The notes under the pieces were generated by a model. That model was not told the DNA's origin and did no database searches. It saw only the letters and a list, made by a program, of their open reading frames with translations. From Psychrobacter aquimaris (GTDB lineage Bacteria > Pseudomonadota > Gammaproteobacteria > Pseudomonadales > Moraxellaceae), in NCBI RefSeq assembly GCF_016107525.1, contig NZ_JABASR010000002.1, forward strand, positions 124,001 to 188,000: 64,000 nt of DNA, read 5' to 3'. The translations under genes were made by a program, and so were the position numbers. Of this stretch, positions 9,298 to 18,659 are shown one piece after another; within the stretch, counting starts at the first letter, position 1, and every line of letters begins with the position of its first letter.

Positions 9298-9334
9298 TAT
9301 TGAATGATTTCAATATGTCTGTATTATTGGACAT
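9298..9334 (+). promoter_or_regulatory. Candidate ArsR operator at the arsR start
   Basis: TATTGAA-TGAT-TTCAATA (9298-9315) is a perfect 7-bp dyad. It abuts a second dyad, ATGTC...GACAT (9315-9334), that ends at the base before the arsR ATG. A further TCAATA half site lies at 9278-9283. ArsR-family repressors bind such AT-rich dyads over their own promoter; binding is inferred. Confidence 0.5.
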
Positions 9335-9709
9335 ATGGAAATAACTAATGCTATTGCAAGCTTTGCTGCGCTCTCTCAAGATACTCGTCTAAAAGCTTTT
9401 AGGTTGCTTGTCAGCCAAGAGCCCGTTGGTCTGCCAGCAGGTGAAATTGCTCGTCAACTGTCTGTGCCGCACAATACCATGTCAGCCCATTTATCGGTGC
9501 TGGCTCGGGCAGGGTGGGTGGTGTCTCAACGGCACAGCCGCCATATAATTTATCGTGCATCATTAGCACATATGGAGGGGGTGATTCAGTTTCTATTGCA
9601 AGATTGTTGTGCGGGACACCCGGAATTGTGTGCCTCGCTCATGGAAAATTTGAGCAGATGTGAGAGTGCTAAACCTGCTGATGCAGACAATCTTTCAAAC
9701 AGTCAGTAA
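9335..9709 (+). CDS. arsR: ArsR/SmtB-family arsenic-responsive repressor
   Basis: Winged-helix repressor predicted to release the ars promoter when As(III) binds. The helix-turn-helix lies at about 33-58 (LPAGEIARQLSVPHNTMSAHL) with the beta-wing after it (GWVVSQRHSRHIIYR). The classic ELCVCDL metal site in the recognition region is absent. Instead there is a C-terminal cysteine cluster, Cys91-Cys92 and Cys99, in DCCAGHPELC. This resembles the C-terminal-thiol ArsR type. No strong ribosome site precedes the ATG. It heads arsR-arsC-arsH-arsB; a palindromic repeat separates it from arsC. Confidence 0.88.
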   Translation: MEITNAIASFAALSQDTRLKAFRLLVSQEPVGLPAGEIARQLSVPHNTMSAHLSVLARAGWVVSQRHSRHIIYRASLAHMEGVIQFLLQDCCAGHPELCASLMENLSRCESAKPADADNLSNSQ

Positions 9710-9743
9710 GCCCATAACTGATTTAACAAACCTCTTTATTACT

Positions 9744-9804
9744 AGGGCGTGTCCTCATTTTTAGCTCATTTAGTCAATTTCTTTAAGATTGAGGACATAC
9801 CCTA
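9744..9804. repeat. Palindromic interspersed element, copy 1
   Basis: Terminal arms AGGGCGTGTCCTCA (9744-9757) and TGAGGACATACCCT (9790-9803) form an imperfect inverted repeat around a 32-bp AT-rich centre, flanked by TA on both sides. A related copy lies at 25215-25264. The size and TA flanks suggest a miniature inverted-repeat (MITE-like) element; this is inference. Confidence 0.55.
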
Positions 9805-9833
9805 AGCATACTCATAAAATAGGTAAAATTACT

Positions 9834-10238
9834 ATGACATCATTGATTTTTCACAATCCAAAATGCGGTACTTCTCGCAATACGTTAGCCATCATGAAAG
9901 CATCAGGCGAAAATCCAGAGGTGATTGAATATCTTAAAAACCCACCAAGCCGTGATTACTTAGTTGAGCTGTTGGCAAAAATGAACCTTTCACCAAGAGA
10001 GCTGTTACGAAGCAAAGAGCCTGTCAATGATGAACTAGGATTAGACAATCCTGAACTGTCTGATGATCAAATCATTGATGCGATGATTGCCCATCCTATT
10101 TTAATCAATCGTCCTATCGTGGTCACGAATAAAGGCGCGGCATTATGCCGCCCATCAGAACACGTATTTGAGTTATTAGACAATCCAGTGGGCAGCTTTA
10201 CTAAAGAAGATGGGGAAGTGGTTCATTATGGCAAATAA
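9834..10238 (+). CDS. arsC: Arsenate reductase ArsC (glutaredoxin-dependent)
   Basis: Reduces arsenate to arsenite using glutathione and glutaredoxin, producing the substrate of the ArsB pump. The start [17 protein letters not shown] carries the catalytic Cys11 in the [10 protein letters not shown] loop, as in the plasmid R773 enzyme. Downstream arginines in [16 protein letters not shown] and LCRPSE match the arsenate-binding Arg triad. The frame is open further upstream (from 9789), but that part lies inside the palindromic element, so I use the ATG at 9834 that opens the conserved domain. arsH overlaps its last 11 bp. Confidence 0.94.
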   Translation: MTSLIFHNPKCGTSRNTLAIMKASGENPEVIEYLKNPPSRDYLVELLAKMNLSPRELLRSKEPVNDELGLDNPELSDDQIIDAMIAHPILINRPIVVTNKGAALCRPSEHVFELLDNPVGSFTKEDGEVVHYGK

Positions 10239-10965
10239 TACAGCAGATTTGAATGTGATCGATTTGCCCAATATTGATGCAAGTGCAATACAAGCGATTG
10301 ATATTGAGTCTTTAATTGGTACACATGACCCGCGCCATCCCCCTAAAATATTGGTGCTATACGGCTCTCTACGCCAGCGCTCATTCTCTAAACTGGCAAG
10401 TGAAGAAGCGAGCCGTCTATTGCGTTGGTATGGTTGTGAGGTTCGAACATTTGATCCGACGGGTTTGCCATTGCCTGATGCTGTTGATGCAGATCATCCA
10501 AAAGTACAAGAGCTGCGAGAGTTGGCGCAGTGGTCAGAAGGTATGCTGTGGGTGAGCCCAGAGCGTCATGGCAGTATGACCAGTATTATGAAAGCACAAA
10601 TTGACTGGATTCCATTATCATTAGGCGGTGTACGTCCGACCCAAGGTAAAACTTTGGCAGTGATGCAAGTTAGCGGTGGCAGCCAAAGCTTCAATACGGT
10701 CAACCAATTGCGCATTCTGGGTCGTTGGATGCGGATGATTACCATACCTAACCAATCGTCTATTCCTAAAGCTTTTTTGGAATTTAACGACGATGATCGT
10801 ATGGATAAGTCTCCTTTATATTTGCGTCTCGTGGATGTTTGTGAGGAGTTGGTAAAATTCACTTGGCTGACTCGTGGACGCTCAGCCTATCTAACAGACC
10901 GCTACTCTGAACGAGTAGAAAGCGCTGAGGAGTTGTCGCAGCGCGTCAATCAAAAATCACTCTAA
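10228..10965 (+). CDS. arsH: ArsH, NADPH-dependent FMN oxidoreductase
   Basis: Flavodoxin-fold flavoprotein; characterised ArsH enzymes oxidise trivalent organoarsenicals or reduce quinones and give added arsenic resistance. The phosphate-binding [13 protein letters not shown] occurs near residue 48 and the family segment [20 protein letters not shown] near 110. At 245 residues it is the size of other proteobacterial ArsH proteins. The ATG at 10228 overlaps arsC, with GGGGAAG upstream, which indicates translational coupling. Confidence 0.93.
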   Translation: MANNTADLNVIDLPNIDASAIQAIDIESLIGTHDPRHPPKILVLYGSLRQRSFSKLASEEASRLLRWYGCEVRTFDPTGLPLPDAVDADHPKVQELRELAQWSEGMLWVSPERHGSMTSIMKAQIDWIPLSLGGVRPTQGKTLAVMQVSGGSQSFNTVNQLRILGRWMRMITIPNQSSIPKAFLEFNDDDRMDKSPLYLRLVDVCEELVKFTWLTRGRSAYLTDRYSERVESAEELSQRVNQKSL

Positions 10966-11032
10966 TTTATCCGCTCATAATTCATTTTCTAATACTTGCT
11001 CTTATAATAATTAAGCCTAGAAAGGTTACTCA

Positions 11033-12343
11033 ATGCTTGCATTAACTATCTTTATCGTGACGTTGGTTTTAGTGATATGGCAACCTAAAGGATTGGGTAT
11101 TGGCTGGAGTGCGATGGGTGGCGCATTGGTTGCCTTGGCTTTTGGCGTGGTACAGCTCTCCGATATTGGAATTGTGTGGGACATCGTTTGGGATGCGACT
11201 TTTACCTTTGTGGCACTTATCATCATCTCGCTTATCTTAGATAAAGCTGGATTCTTTGGGTGGGCAGCGCTGCATGTGGCCAGACTGGGCAATGGGCAAG
11301 GACGATTATTGTTTCCCATGATTGTGATTTTAGGCGCGTTTATCTCGGCGTTTTTTGCCAATGATGGGGCAGCATTACTACTGACCCCGATTGTCATTGC
11401 TATTTTGCTGCGACTTAAATTCTCACCACCATCCGCTTTGGCGTTTATCATCGCGACAGGCTTCATTGCTGATACTGCAAGTCTGCCATTAGTTACTTCT
11501 AATCTGGTCAATATTGTTAGTGCCAATTATTTTGATATTGGTTTTGGCCGTTATGCAGCGGTGATGATACCAGTCAATATCGTGTCTGTATTAGCGACGC
11601 TTGCCGTGTTATGGGTAGTCTATGCGCGGCACATTCCAAAACATTACTCTGTGGCTGAACTAAGCGCACCAGAGTCTGCGATTGAAGATCCGCTTGTCTT
11701 TAAAGCTGCCTTTCCACTGCTCGCGTTGCTACTTATTGCCTACTTTACGACGGAATCATTGGGCATTGCTATCTCATTTGTGACAGGAGTGGCTGCGCTA
11801 TTGTTAATGGCTATCGCCGGTCGCTGGTGGCAAGGGGGTCGTGGTGCCGTCGTTTCTGTATCCGATGTTCTGCGTCATGCGCCTTGGCAAATTGTATTAT
11901 TTTCCATCGGCATGTATTTGGTCGTTTATGGTTTAGGTAATGCAGGGTTAACGGCCTATGGTGCACAAGTATTGAATTGGTTGGGGCAGCAAGGTGCTGT
12001 AATAGCAACATTAGGGACAGGATTCCTCTCTGCTATTGTAGCGTCTATCATGAATAACATGCCATCGACCTTAGTTGGTGCACTGGCGATTGATAGTGCT
12101 CAAGTACCCGTTGCTACTCGAGAGCTCATGATTTATGCCAATGTGATTGGTAATGATTTGGGGCCGAAATTTACGCCTATCGGTAGTCTGGCGACTTTAT
12201 TGTGGCTCCATGTATTGGCAGAAAAGGATTATAAAATCAGCTGGGGGCAATATATGAAAATTGGACTGCTTATTACTCCGCCCGTACTATTGGTCACGCT
12301 ACTGGCTTTGGTTTTTTGGTTGCCTTATCTGTCTACATTTTAA
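11033..12343 (+). CDS. arsB: Arsenite efflux pump ArsB
   Basis: Inner-membrane arsenite/antimonite antiporter of the ArsB/NhaD (ion transporter) superfamily. The 436 residues are almost wholly hydrophobic, with about 12 helices. The conserved [15 protein letters not shown] and, in the second half, [14 protein letters not shown], with [21 protein letters not shown], match ArsB closely. AAAGG precedes the ATG. No arsA ATPase is present, so transport should run on the membrane potential. Last gene of the ars operon; no clear terminator follows before the rpiA promoter. Confidence 0.94.
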   Translation: MLALTIFIVTLVLVIWQPKGLGIGWSAMGGALVALAFGVVQLSDIGIVWDIVWDATFTFVALIIISLILDKAGFFGWAALHVARLGNGQGRLLFPMIVILGAFISAFFANDGAALLLTPIVIAILLRLKFSPPSALAFIIATGFIADTASLPLVTSNLVNIVSANYFDIGFGRYAAVMIPVNIVSVLATLAVLWVVYARHIPKHYSVAELSAPESAIEDPLVFKAAFPLLALLLIAYFTTESLGIAISFVTGVAALLLMAIAGRWWQGGRGAVVSVSDVLRHAPWQIVLFSIGMYLVVYGLGNAGLTAYGAQVLNWLGQQGAVIATLGTGFLSAIVASIMNNMPSTLVGALAIDSAQVPVATRELMIYANVIGNDLGPKFTPIGSLATLLWLHVLAEKDYKISWGQYMKIGLLITPPVLLVTLLALVFWLPYLSTF

Positions 12344-12382
12344 AAGTTGAGTGAATGTCTTGCGATTAGCGTGGCTATTACG

Positions 12383-12412
12383 CTGACATCCATCAAACTC
12401 ATCGGGTATAAT
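12383..12412 (+). promoter_or_regulatory. Sigma-70-type promoter for rpiA
   Basis: CTGACA (12383-12388) and TATAAT (12407-12412) are spaced by 18 bp, about 55 bp before the rpiA start. Confidence 0.55.
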
Positions 12413-12464
12413 AGCGGCGCATTTTACCTTTTTTAAAACGATACGTTTATTCTGTCAAGGATTT

Positions 12465-13127
12465 ATGATGAGTGATCAGCAAGCACAAAAGCAAGCCGCA
12501 GCCAAAGCGGCTCTAAGTTATATCGAAGATGACATGATACTTGGAGTAGGCACAGGCAGTACAGTCAACTGTTTGATTGAATTATTGCCGACCGTAAAGC
12601 TTGCTGGCGCGGTGGCTAGCTCACAGGTCACTGAAGACAAACTTCGTGCCCTTGGTATCGAGATTATTGATTTGAACTTTGCGGGTACGCTTGATATTTA
12701 TATCGATGGGGCTGACGAAGTCAATGAGCATTTGCAATTGATAAAAGGCGGCGGTGGCGCGCTCACTCGTGAAAAAATCGTGGCAGCTGCTTCTAAGAAA
12801 TTTATATGCATGGTTGATGAGAGTAAAAGTGTCGAGATACTAGGCCGCGAATTCCCAGTGCCGATAGAGGTGTTGCCGCAAGCCCGGTCATATGTCGCTA
12901 GACAATTGGCAAAAATGGGTGGTGAGCCTGTTTATCGTGAAGACTTTGTGACTGATTATGGTAACGTCATCTTAGATACTTATGATTTGGACGTTAGTAA
13001 TCCAATAGCGCTTGAGCAGCAACTGAATAATATCGTTGGGGTCGTGTGTAATGGTATTTTTGCTGCTAACCAAGCTGATGTATTGCTTAAAGCAAGTAGC
13101 GTTGGGGTCGAGACGTTGATGCGTTAA
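12465..13127 (+). CDS. rpiA: Ribose-5-phosphate isomerase A
   Basis: Interconverts ribose-5-phosphate and ribulose-5-phosphate in the non-oxidative pentose phosphate pathway. The family motifs are all present: GVGTGSTV (substrate phosphate), DGADEVN, and [12 protein letters not shown] with the catalytic Lys/Glu region. The length of 220 residues equals that of E. coli RpiA. Two consecutive ATGs open the gene; AAGGA sits 3 bp from the first and 6 bp from the second, so 12468 may be the true start. It has its own promoter and a strong terminator and faces argF convergently. Confidence 0.96.
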   Translation: MMSDQQAQKQAAAKAALSYIEDDMILGVGTGSTVNCLIELLPTVKLAGAVASSQVTEDKLRALGIEIIDLNFAGTLDIYIDGADEVNEHLQLIKGGGGALTREKIVAAASKKFICMVDESKSVEILGREFPVPIEVLPQARSYVARQLAKMGGEPVYREDFVTDYGNVILDTYDLDVSNPIALEQQLNNIVGVVCNGIFAANQADVLLKASSVGVETLMR

Positions 13128-13157
13128 ATGGCTCGTTAGCTGAGTAATAATTGTCGA

Positions 13158-13212
13158 GTAAGTATAAAAAAGGCAGACCATACTAAATGTGGTCTGCCTT
13201 TTTTATACTTAC
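13158..13212. terminator. Bidirectional terminator between rpiA and argF
   Basis: Perfect 23-bp inverted repeat: arms 13158-13180 and 13190-13212 around a 9-base loop, with GGCAGACCA/TGGTCTGCC at the core and A/T runs outside it. It serves both convergent genes. Confidence 0.9.
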
Positions 13213-13243
13213 TCTTTGATAAATAGGTTATGACTATATTTTT

Positions 13244-14161
13244 TTATAGTTTGATTTTGTCTTGTAATAAGAATTCCATTAAGGCTTTTTGTGCATGTAA
13301 GCGGTTTTCAGCTTCATCCCATACCACTGAGCGTGGGTCGTCAAGCATATCATGAGAGATCTCCTCACCACGATGCGCGGGTAGACAGTGCATAAATACC
13401 ACTTCAGGATCGGCTTTATCTAATAGCGATGGCGTTACTTGATAAGCGGCAAAACGGCGCGCACGAGTGTTTTGTTCAGACTCTTGTCCCATGCTTGCCC
13501 ATACATCGGTGACAATTAAGTTTGAATCTTTCGCTGCCTCTTGCACGTTTTCGACAATACTGACGCAATGCGAGAAACGTTTCATCAGCTCAGGGTCAGG
13601 CTCGAAACCATAAGGAGCTGCTACTCGTAGCTCAAAGCCAAACTGATGAGCCGCTTGCATATAGGATGCGCACATATTATTGCCATCACCGACCCAAGTG
13701 ACGATTTTATTTTCGATACTACCGCGATGCTCATAATAGGTTTGCATGTCAGCTAGTAGCTGGCAAGGATGAAACTCGTCAGTTAAAGCATTAATAATAG
13801 GAACACTTGAGTATTCAGCAAAGGTCTCAACTTTTTCGTGGCCAAAGGTACGAATCATGATGATATCGACCATGCTCGATATAACACGAGCGGAGTCTTC
13901 TAGTGGCTCACCACGCCCAAGCTGGGTATCATTTGGCGATAAAAATATAGCACTACCACCAAACTGACCCATACCCGTCTCAAACGAGATGCGCGTACGG
14001 GTTGAGGATTTTTCAAATATCATGCCAAGCGTACGACCAACAAACGGCTGATATATCTCGCCTGCGTGTTGCATCTTGCGCAATTCGCTGGCGCGTTTTA
14101 TAAGGTTTTCTAGTTCTTGTTTGGTTAAATCAGATAAGGTCAAAAAATGGCGCAAACTCAT
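13244..14161 (-). CDS. argF: Ornithine carbamoyltransferase
   Basis: Makes citrulline from ornithine and carbamoyl phosphate in arginine synthesis. Signature residues are present: [13 protein letters not shown] (carbamoyl phosphate loop), FHPCQLLAD, and [12 protein letters not shown], whose Cys is the ornithine-side catalytic residue. The 305-residue length is usual for the anabolic enzyme. TAGGAT precedes the ATG. I see no clear ARG box in the short upstream region. Confidence 0.95.
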   Translation of the reverse strand: MSLRHFLTLSDLTKQELENLIKRASELRKMQHAGEIYQPFVGRTLGMIFEKSSTRTRISFETGMGQFGGSAIFLSPNDTQLGRGEPLEDSARVISSMVDIIMIRTFGHEKVETFAEYSSVPIINALTDEFHPCQLLADMQTYYEHRGSIENKIVTWVGDGNNMCASYMQAAHQFGFELRVAAPYGFEPDPELMKRFSHCVSIVENVQEAAKDSNLIVTDVWASMGQESEQNTRARRFAAYQVTPSLLDKADPEVVFMHCLPAHRGEEISHDMLDDPRSVVWDEAENRLHAQKALMEFLLQDKIKL

Positions 14162-14364
14162 AGTAATCCTAGCAGTCGATCGCAGTCAGTGAAACGTCAT
14201 CAGTCTTTAATAGTATCGCGTCAGTGCGTATACTGGGGTGACAACAAACTTTTAGTATAGCGCAATTAGGCTTAATGTAAATGTCCAATTTGCCGTGATT
14301 TATCAGTCTGGCAAACAGTCATTAAATGGATAGCGATAAATGGATAGCGATTAGGTCAGCATAA

Positions 14365-15471
14365 TTATACTTGTATACGATTTGGGCGATTGCTTAGGCG
14401 GCATAGTAGCTCGTAGCTAATCGTACCTGCATGTGCGGCGACTTCATCGACGTGCGGTGAATCGCCCCACAGTATTACTTTGCTGTCTAACGCAATGTCT
14501 TCTGGTGTGGTACTGATATCAATGACAATCATATCCATTGCCACCCGTCCAATGACCGCGCATCGGTAGCTTTGATTGTTGGTAGTATCGATAACAGAAA
14601 CATAGGCCTCATCGCTTACGACACGAGGGTAGCCATCACCGTATCCAATGCTCACCAGAGCCGTTCTAGTGTCTTTCTGCGCTGTCCAGCGACTGCCATA
14701 GCCAATAGCATTGTCTGCATGGACTGTTTGCAGGGCGATAATTTGCGCGCTAAAATCCATCGCTGGCTGTAAGTCTAACTCATGCGCGCTTTTATCAATC
14801 ACAGGGGCGCTACCATATAAAATAATGCCAGGACGCACCCAATCATAATGATGCTCTGGAAAATTAACGATACCAGCAGAATTACATAATGAGCCTTGGA
14901 TATCTGGGCTAATGGTTGCTTGTAAGGTGTCTAATACCTCCGAAAAACGTTGTATCTGCATCGCATTCAATGGATGAGCACTATCATCAGCATTGGCAAA
15001 ATGCGTTGCTAGTATCAACTGATATCCGGCTTCATGCAGGCGCTTAGCCGCTGCCATAACGCCTTCAGCATTGAAGCCTAAACGGTTCATGCCAGTATTG
15101 TATTTAAGCCAAACCACTCTGGTTGCACTATTGGTTGGTGGAATATTCTCTAAAGCCCACTGCAATTGCGGTGCATGGTGAATCACGCAGCTAATATCAT
15201 GTTCAATGGCTTGTTGCCACTCATCAGCGGTAAATGCACCTTCAATCAAACCAATGGTTTTGTTCCAGCCCAACTGCCGAGCTTCCAGCGCTTCAGTTAG
15301 GGTGGCGACGCCGATACCATCTGCCATTTGCAATGCTGGCAACACTGCAGCCACGCCATGTCCGTAAGCATTGGACTTGACCATAGCAAGGACTTTAGAG
15401 TTTGGTGCCATTTTCTTGACTTGGTTTAAGTTGTGAGTAATGGCTTGTGGTTTGATTGTGATAGTACGCAT
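14365..15471 (-). CDS. alr: Alanine racemase
   Basis: PLP enzyme making D-alanine for peptidoglycan. The PLP lysine is Lys32 in MVKSNAYGHG, and the second catalytic base is the Tyr in AIGYGSRW. The C-terminal beta domain includes GRVAMDMIVID and ends TISYELLCRLSNR, a usual Alr ending. I start at ATG 15471 (MRTITIKPQ) because the extra 18 residues of the longer frame are hydrophobic and unconserved. It follows dnaB on the same strand, a pairing common in gammaproteobacteria. Confidence 0.95.
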   Translation of the reverse strand: MRTITIKPQAITHNLNQVKKMAPNSKVLAMVKSNAYGHGVAAVLPALQMADGIGVATLTEALEARQLGWNKTIGLIEGAFTADEWQQAIEHDISCVIHHAPQLQWALENIPPTNSATRVVWLKYNTGMNRLGFNAEGVMAAAKRLHEAGYQLILATHFANADDSAHPLNAMQIQRFSEVLDTLQATISPDIQGSLCNSAGIVNFPEHHYDWVRPGIILYGSAPVIDKSAHELDLQPAMDFSAQIIALQTVHADNAIGYGSRWTAQKDTRTALVSIGYGDGYPRVVSDEAYVSVIDTTNNQSYRCAVIGRVAMDMIVIDISTTPEDIALDSKVILWGDSPHVDEVAAHAGTISYELLCRLSNRPNRIQV

Positions 15472-15604
15472 AATTGGCTTCTTTATAAGTAGAATTATGA
15501 AGTTATAAAGCCAGTACCGCATCAATCGGGCTAATGCAGCACTGGCTATTTTGTTAAAAAGTACTTATTAGCTTATGATTAAGCCTTAGTCTTTATAAGA
15601 TTGG

Positions 15605-17008
15605 TTACTCATCATTCTCATAACTGACGTTTTGATAGTATTCTGGCGTTAGGTTAATAAAGCGGGTAAATTGCCCTTCAAAGCCCAAACGTATAGTGCC
15701 GATAGGGCCGTTACGCTGTTTACCAATAATGATTTCAGCCACGCCTTTATGATCTGAGTTTTCATTATAAACCTCATCACGATAGATAAACATAATCAAA
15801 TCGGCATCCTGCTCAATTGCACCCGATTCACGCAAATCCGACATGATAGGGCGCTTATTAGGACGGTTTTCTAGACTGCGGTTAAGCTGCGACAAAGCAA
15901 TAACAGGGCATTCAAGCTCACGTGCTAGCGCCTTGAGACTCCGTGAAATCTCAGAGATTTCTCCAACACGGTTGCCATCTAAGTTTGGCACTTTCATCAA
16001 CTGGAGATAATCGACGACGATGGCGCCAAGTTTTCCATCATGATTTTTGGCGATACGGCGGCAGCGTGAACGCATCTCAGAGGGTGGCAGCGCTGTACTA
16101 TCGTCAATATAAAGATGCTTAGATTGCAAGTGTTGAATGGCGTTCATCATTTTTGCCCATTCGTCTTCATTCATTTGCCCAGAACGCAGATGCGTCTGAT
16201 TAATCGCGCCCCATGAGGACAGCAAACGCATGACGATAGACTCAGCAGGCATCTCCATCGAAAACACCACAACAGGCAGATCTTCATTGAATAAAATCCC
16301 TTCTGCCAAGTTCATCGCAAAAGTGGTTTTACCCATAGAAGGACGGGCGGCCACAATGATTAAGTCACCTGCCTGCAAGCCTTGGGTTTTATTATTTAAC
16401 TCAGCAAACGGCGTTTGTAAACCAATCATGCCATCGGGATTGGATTTTAGCTCTTGAATCTTATCAATAACATTGGTCAAAACAGCAGTAATACCTACAG
16501 GTCCACGCTGTTCGGCGCGTTTGTTATGTTGCTCATTTATGCTAAATATCTTACCCTCAACACTGTCTAAAATATCACTAACGGTCTGGTCTTTAGGATT
16601 ATAGGCGAGCGTGAGCATCTCATTGCCAGTCGTGATCAATTGGCGTAGAGTAGATAACTCACGTACGCGCTGAGCATAGGCGGTCAGGTTAAACAAGGTC
16701 GCAGGGCTTTGGCTCAAAATATCTGCCAAGTAGCTATCGCCGCCTGCACTTTTAAGGAGTTTTTGTGCTTCTAGCCAGTCGTGTACCATGACCGTATCGT
16801 AGGGTTCATTCACTGCCGCTAAATGGGCAATAGCATCAAAAATATACTGATGTCGCCCTGCATAAAAATCATCTTTGGTAACGATATCAGCAATCTTGTC
16901 GTACGCCTCTTCGATACTCATTAAAGACGCGAGTAATGCCTTTTCAATATCGATATTGTGCGGCGGTGTCTGATTGAGTAAGTCGTCGGTTTTTTCGTTG
17001 TCTGCCAT
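15605..17008 (-). CDS. dnaB: Replicative DNA helicase DnaB
   Basis: Hexameric 5'-3' helicase of the replisome. The N-terminal DnaG-interacting domain (about 15-115, opening PPHNIDIEKALLASLM) is followed by the RecA-like motor with Walker A ARPSMGKTTFAMN, Walker B IVVDYLQLM, the ALSQLNRSLE motif and the arginine-finger region near the C-terminus. The length (467) matches E. coli DnaB, and no intein is inserted. The ATG has AGG seven bases upstream. It shares a 338-bp intergenic region with the divergent pdxA. Confidence 0.97.
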   Translation of the reverse strand: MADNEKTDDLLNQTPPHNIDIEKALLASLMSIEEAYDKIADIVTKDDFYAGRHQYIFDAIAHLAAVNEPYDTVMVHDWLEAQKLLKSAGGDSYLADILSQSPATLFNLTAYAQRVRELSTLRQLITTGNEMLTLAYNPKDQTVSDILDSVEGKIFSINEQHNKRAEQRGPVGITAVLTNVIDKIQELKSNPDGMIGLQTPFAELNNKTQGLQAGDLIIVAARPSMGKTTFAMNLAEGILFNEDLPVVVFSMEMPAESIVMRLLSSWGAINQTHLRSGQMNEDEWAKMMNAIQHLQSKHLYIDDSTALPPSEMRSRCRRIAKNHDGKLGAIVVDYLQLMKVPNLDGNRVGEISEISRSLKALARELECPVIALSQLNRSLENRPNKRPIMSDLRESGAIEQDADLIMFIYRDEVYNENSDHKGVAEIIIGKQRNGPIGTIRLGFEGQFTRFINLTPEYYQNVSYENDE

Positions 17009-17157
17009 GAGTGCCTAATGTGTCAAAAGTCGATATAAAAGAGGGTGTAAATGGGTATTTGATATAGGAGTTTAATTGGGTGCTGATACAGCAAATAAAA
17101 CGCCACGCGCCACTATAATTGAAGTACCAAAACCTGATCTCGGTGTTGACTGGTAAA

Positions 17158-17166
17158 TGCTATAAT
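17158..17166 (+). promoter_or_regulatory. Extended -10 promoter in the dnaB-pdxA spacer
   Basis: TGC followed by TATAAT (17161-17166) makes an extended -10 reading towards pdxA, leaving a leader of about 170 nt. A second TATAAT occurs at 17114-17119. The rest of the 338-bp spacer (17009-17346) shows no gene. Confidence 0.4.
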
Positions 17167-17346
17167 GAAAAGCGAAAGTTTAACACATAATGTGCTTTTT
17201 TCGGCACCGATAGACAACTATCTATCCTCGATGAGGATTATGACAAGTCAAAAATTATCTATACAATATAAGTGTCAGCACTTATTTTTCCCATAAAAAA
17301 TACAATAAAATTCAAGACTTAATATGAATATAAAGGCGTAGTTACT

Positions 17347-18447
17347 ATGCAAGATATACAAAAAAAATTGCCGCTATTAATAACAACTGGTGAGCCTGCT
17401 GGTATAGGGATGGATATCGTGCTGCTATTAGCGGCTGAGAGTAAACTGCAGGATTTTGAACGCCCAGTTTGGGTCACCGCCGATAGCACCGCTATGACAA
17501 AGCGCGCAGATGAGTTGGTTGCAGCTGGCGTGCTGACAAATTCACCTATCTGGCAAACTATTGATATGGATGCCAACGACTTTAATTTTAACTTTTTAGA
17601 GCAGATGTCGCAGCAAAATACTGACGTTGATAATGCTTTTATTCTGCTTAATATATCTTGTGCTGAACCAGTTGTTTGCGGGCAAATTAACACTCGCAAT
17701 TCGGCAATGGTCGCCAAGCAGTTAGACATTGCCCATCAGTTGGCAACCAATAAAACAGTGGCTGCTATCGTCACTGGACCATTGCAAAAGTCCGCACTGA
17801 TAGATGCTGATATTAAACTGCTCGATGGCACTATGTTTAGCGGTCATACAGAGTTTTTTATGCAGCAAAGTGGCTGTGATAAAGTCGTCATGATGCTCGC
17901 CAATCAAGCAATGAAAGTTGCGCTCGTCACTACGCATTTAGCGTTAAAAGACATTCCTGCTGCGATTACTACTAATAATGTAAGGCAAACGGTACAAATT
18001 GTCATTGATGATATGCGAGAGAAGTTTGGCTTAATACAGCCACGTATTTTAGTCTGCGGTCTCAATCCACATGCAGGCGAGGGTGGGCATTTGGGTACGG
18101 AGGAGATTGAGATTATTAATCCCGTGTTACACGAGTTTATCAAAGCAGGCGTCGATATATCAGAGGCGATGCCAGCGGATACGTTATTTACCCCAAGGCA
18201 TTTAGCGAACTGTGACGCAGTGATTGCCATGTATCATGACCAAGGGTTGCCAGTGCTAAAGTCGCACGGTTTTGGTGATACGGTTAATCTCACCTTGGGC
18301 TTGCCTTATATTCGTACCTCTGTCGATCATGGCACGGCGCTAGATTTGGCAGGACGCGGCGGTGCGAGCGCGACGAGTTTATACCAAGCACTACTGATGG
18401 CTAATGAGATGGCGGATAAGTTGCTTATTAATAGACCTTTTGCATAA
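17347..18447 (+). CDS. pdxA: 4-hydroxythreonine-4-phosphate dehydrogenase PdxA
   Basis: NAD- and metal-dependent oxidation step of the DXP-dependent pyridoxal phosphate pathway. Family hallmarks: opening ITTGEPAGIG, FSGHTEFF with a metal-ligand His, LNPHAGEGGHLG, and MYHDQGLPVLKS. At 366 residues it is about 37 longer than E. coli PdxA, mainly between 45 and 100. In many gammaproteobacteria pdxA is followed directly by rsmA and apaH; here these genes lie about 4.9 kb downstream, beyond the gad island. Its PLP product is the cofactor of the neighbouring GadB and Alr, which may be chance. Confidence 0.95.
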   Translation: MQDIQKKLPLLITTGEPAGIGMDIVLLLAAESKLQDFERPVWVTADSTAMTKRADELVAAGVLTNSPIWQTIDMDANDFNFNFLEQMSQQNTDVDNAFILLNISCAEPVVCGQINTRNSAMVAKQLDIAHQLATNKTVAAIVTGPLQKSALIDADIKLLDGTMFSGHTEFFMQQSGCDKVVMMLANQAMKVALVTTHLALKDIPAAITTNNVRQTVQIVIDDMREKFGLIQPRILVCGLNPHAGEGGHLGTEEIEIINPVLHEFIKAGVDISEAMPADTLFTPRHLANCDAVIAMYHDQGLPVLKSHGFGDTVNLTLGLPYIRTSVDHGTALDLAGRGGASATSLYQALLMANEMADKLLINRPFA

Positions 18448-18536
18448 TTCGGTGACTTAGCAAAATTTATGATGCAGTATTGGATAACTTTAGTGTGAGC
18501 CATGACTATTTGGCCTAATATGAGTGGTTCAATTAT

Positions 18537-18620
18537 ATCAGTCTATTTTAAGTGGTCTATTAATTGATGTAGAGGTCAGTTTTAATGGTTCCGTTGGGGG
18601 TATGCTTTAAATAGACTGAT
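18537..18620. repeat. Inverted repeat at the left edge of the gad island
   Basis: ATCAGTCTATTT (18537-18548) and AAATAGACTGAT (18609-18620) are perfect 12-bp inverted arms 60 bp apart, downstream of pdxA. The left arm extended to 16 bp recurs once, with one mismatch, at 22958-22973. It could be the end of a small mobile element. Confidence 0.5.
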
Positions 18621-18659
18621 TTGAAATCATCTTTGGCTACTAACTTCAGTCCTAAAAAC

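Noticed and set aside
11026..11526. 166-codon frame antisense to arsB
   Set aside because: It is the mirror of a hydrophobic coding region; arsB is clearly the real gene.
17319..17729. 136-codon frame antisense to pdxA
   Set aside because: It is a shadow of the pdxA coding sequence, with Ser/Ile-rich composition typical of reverse translation.
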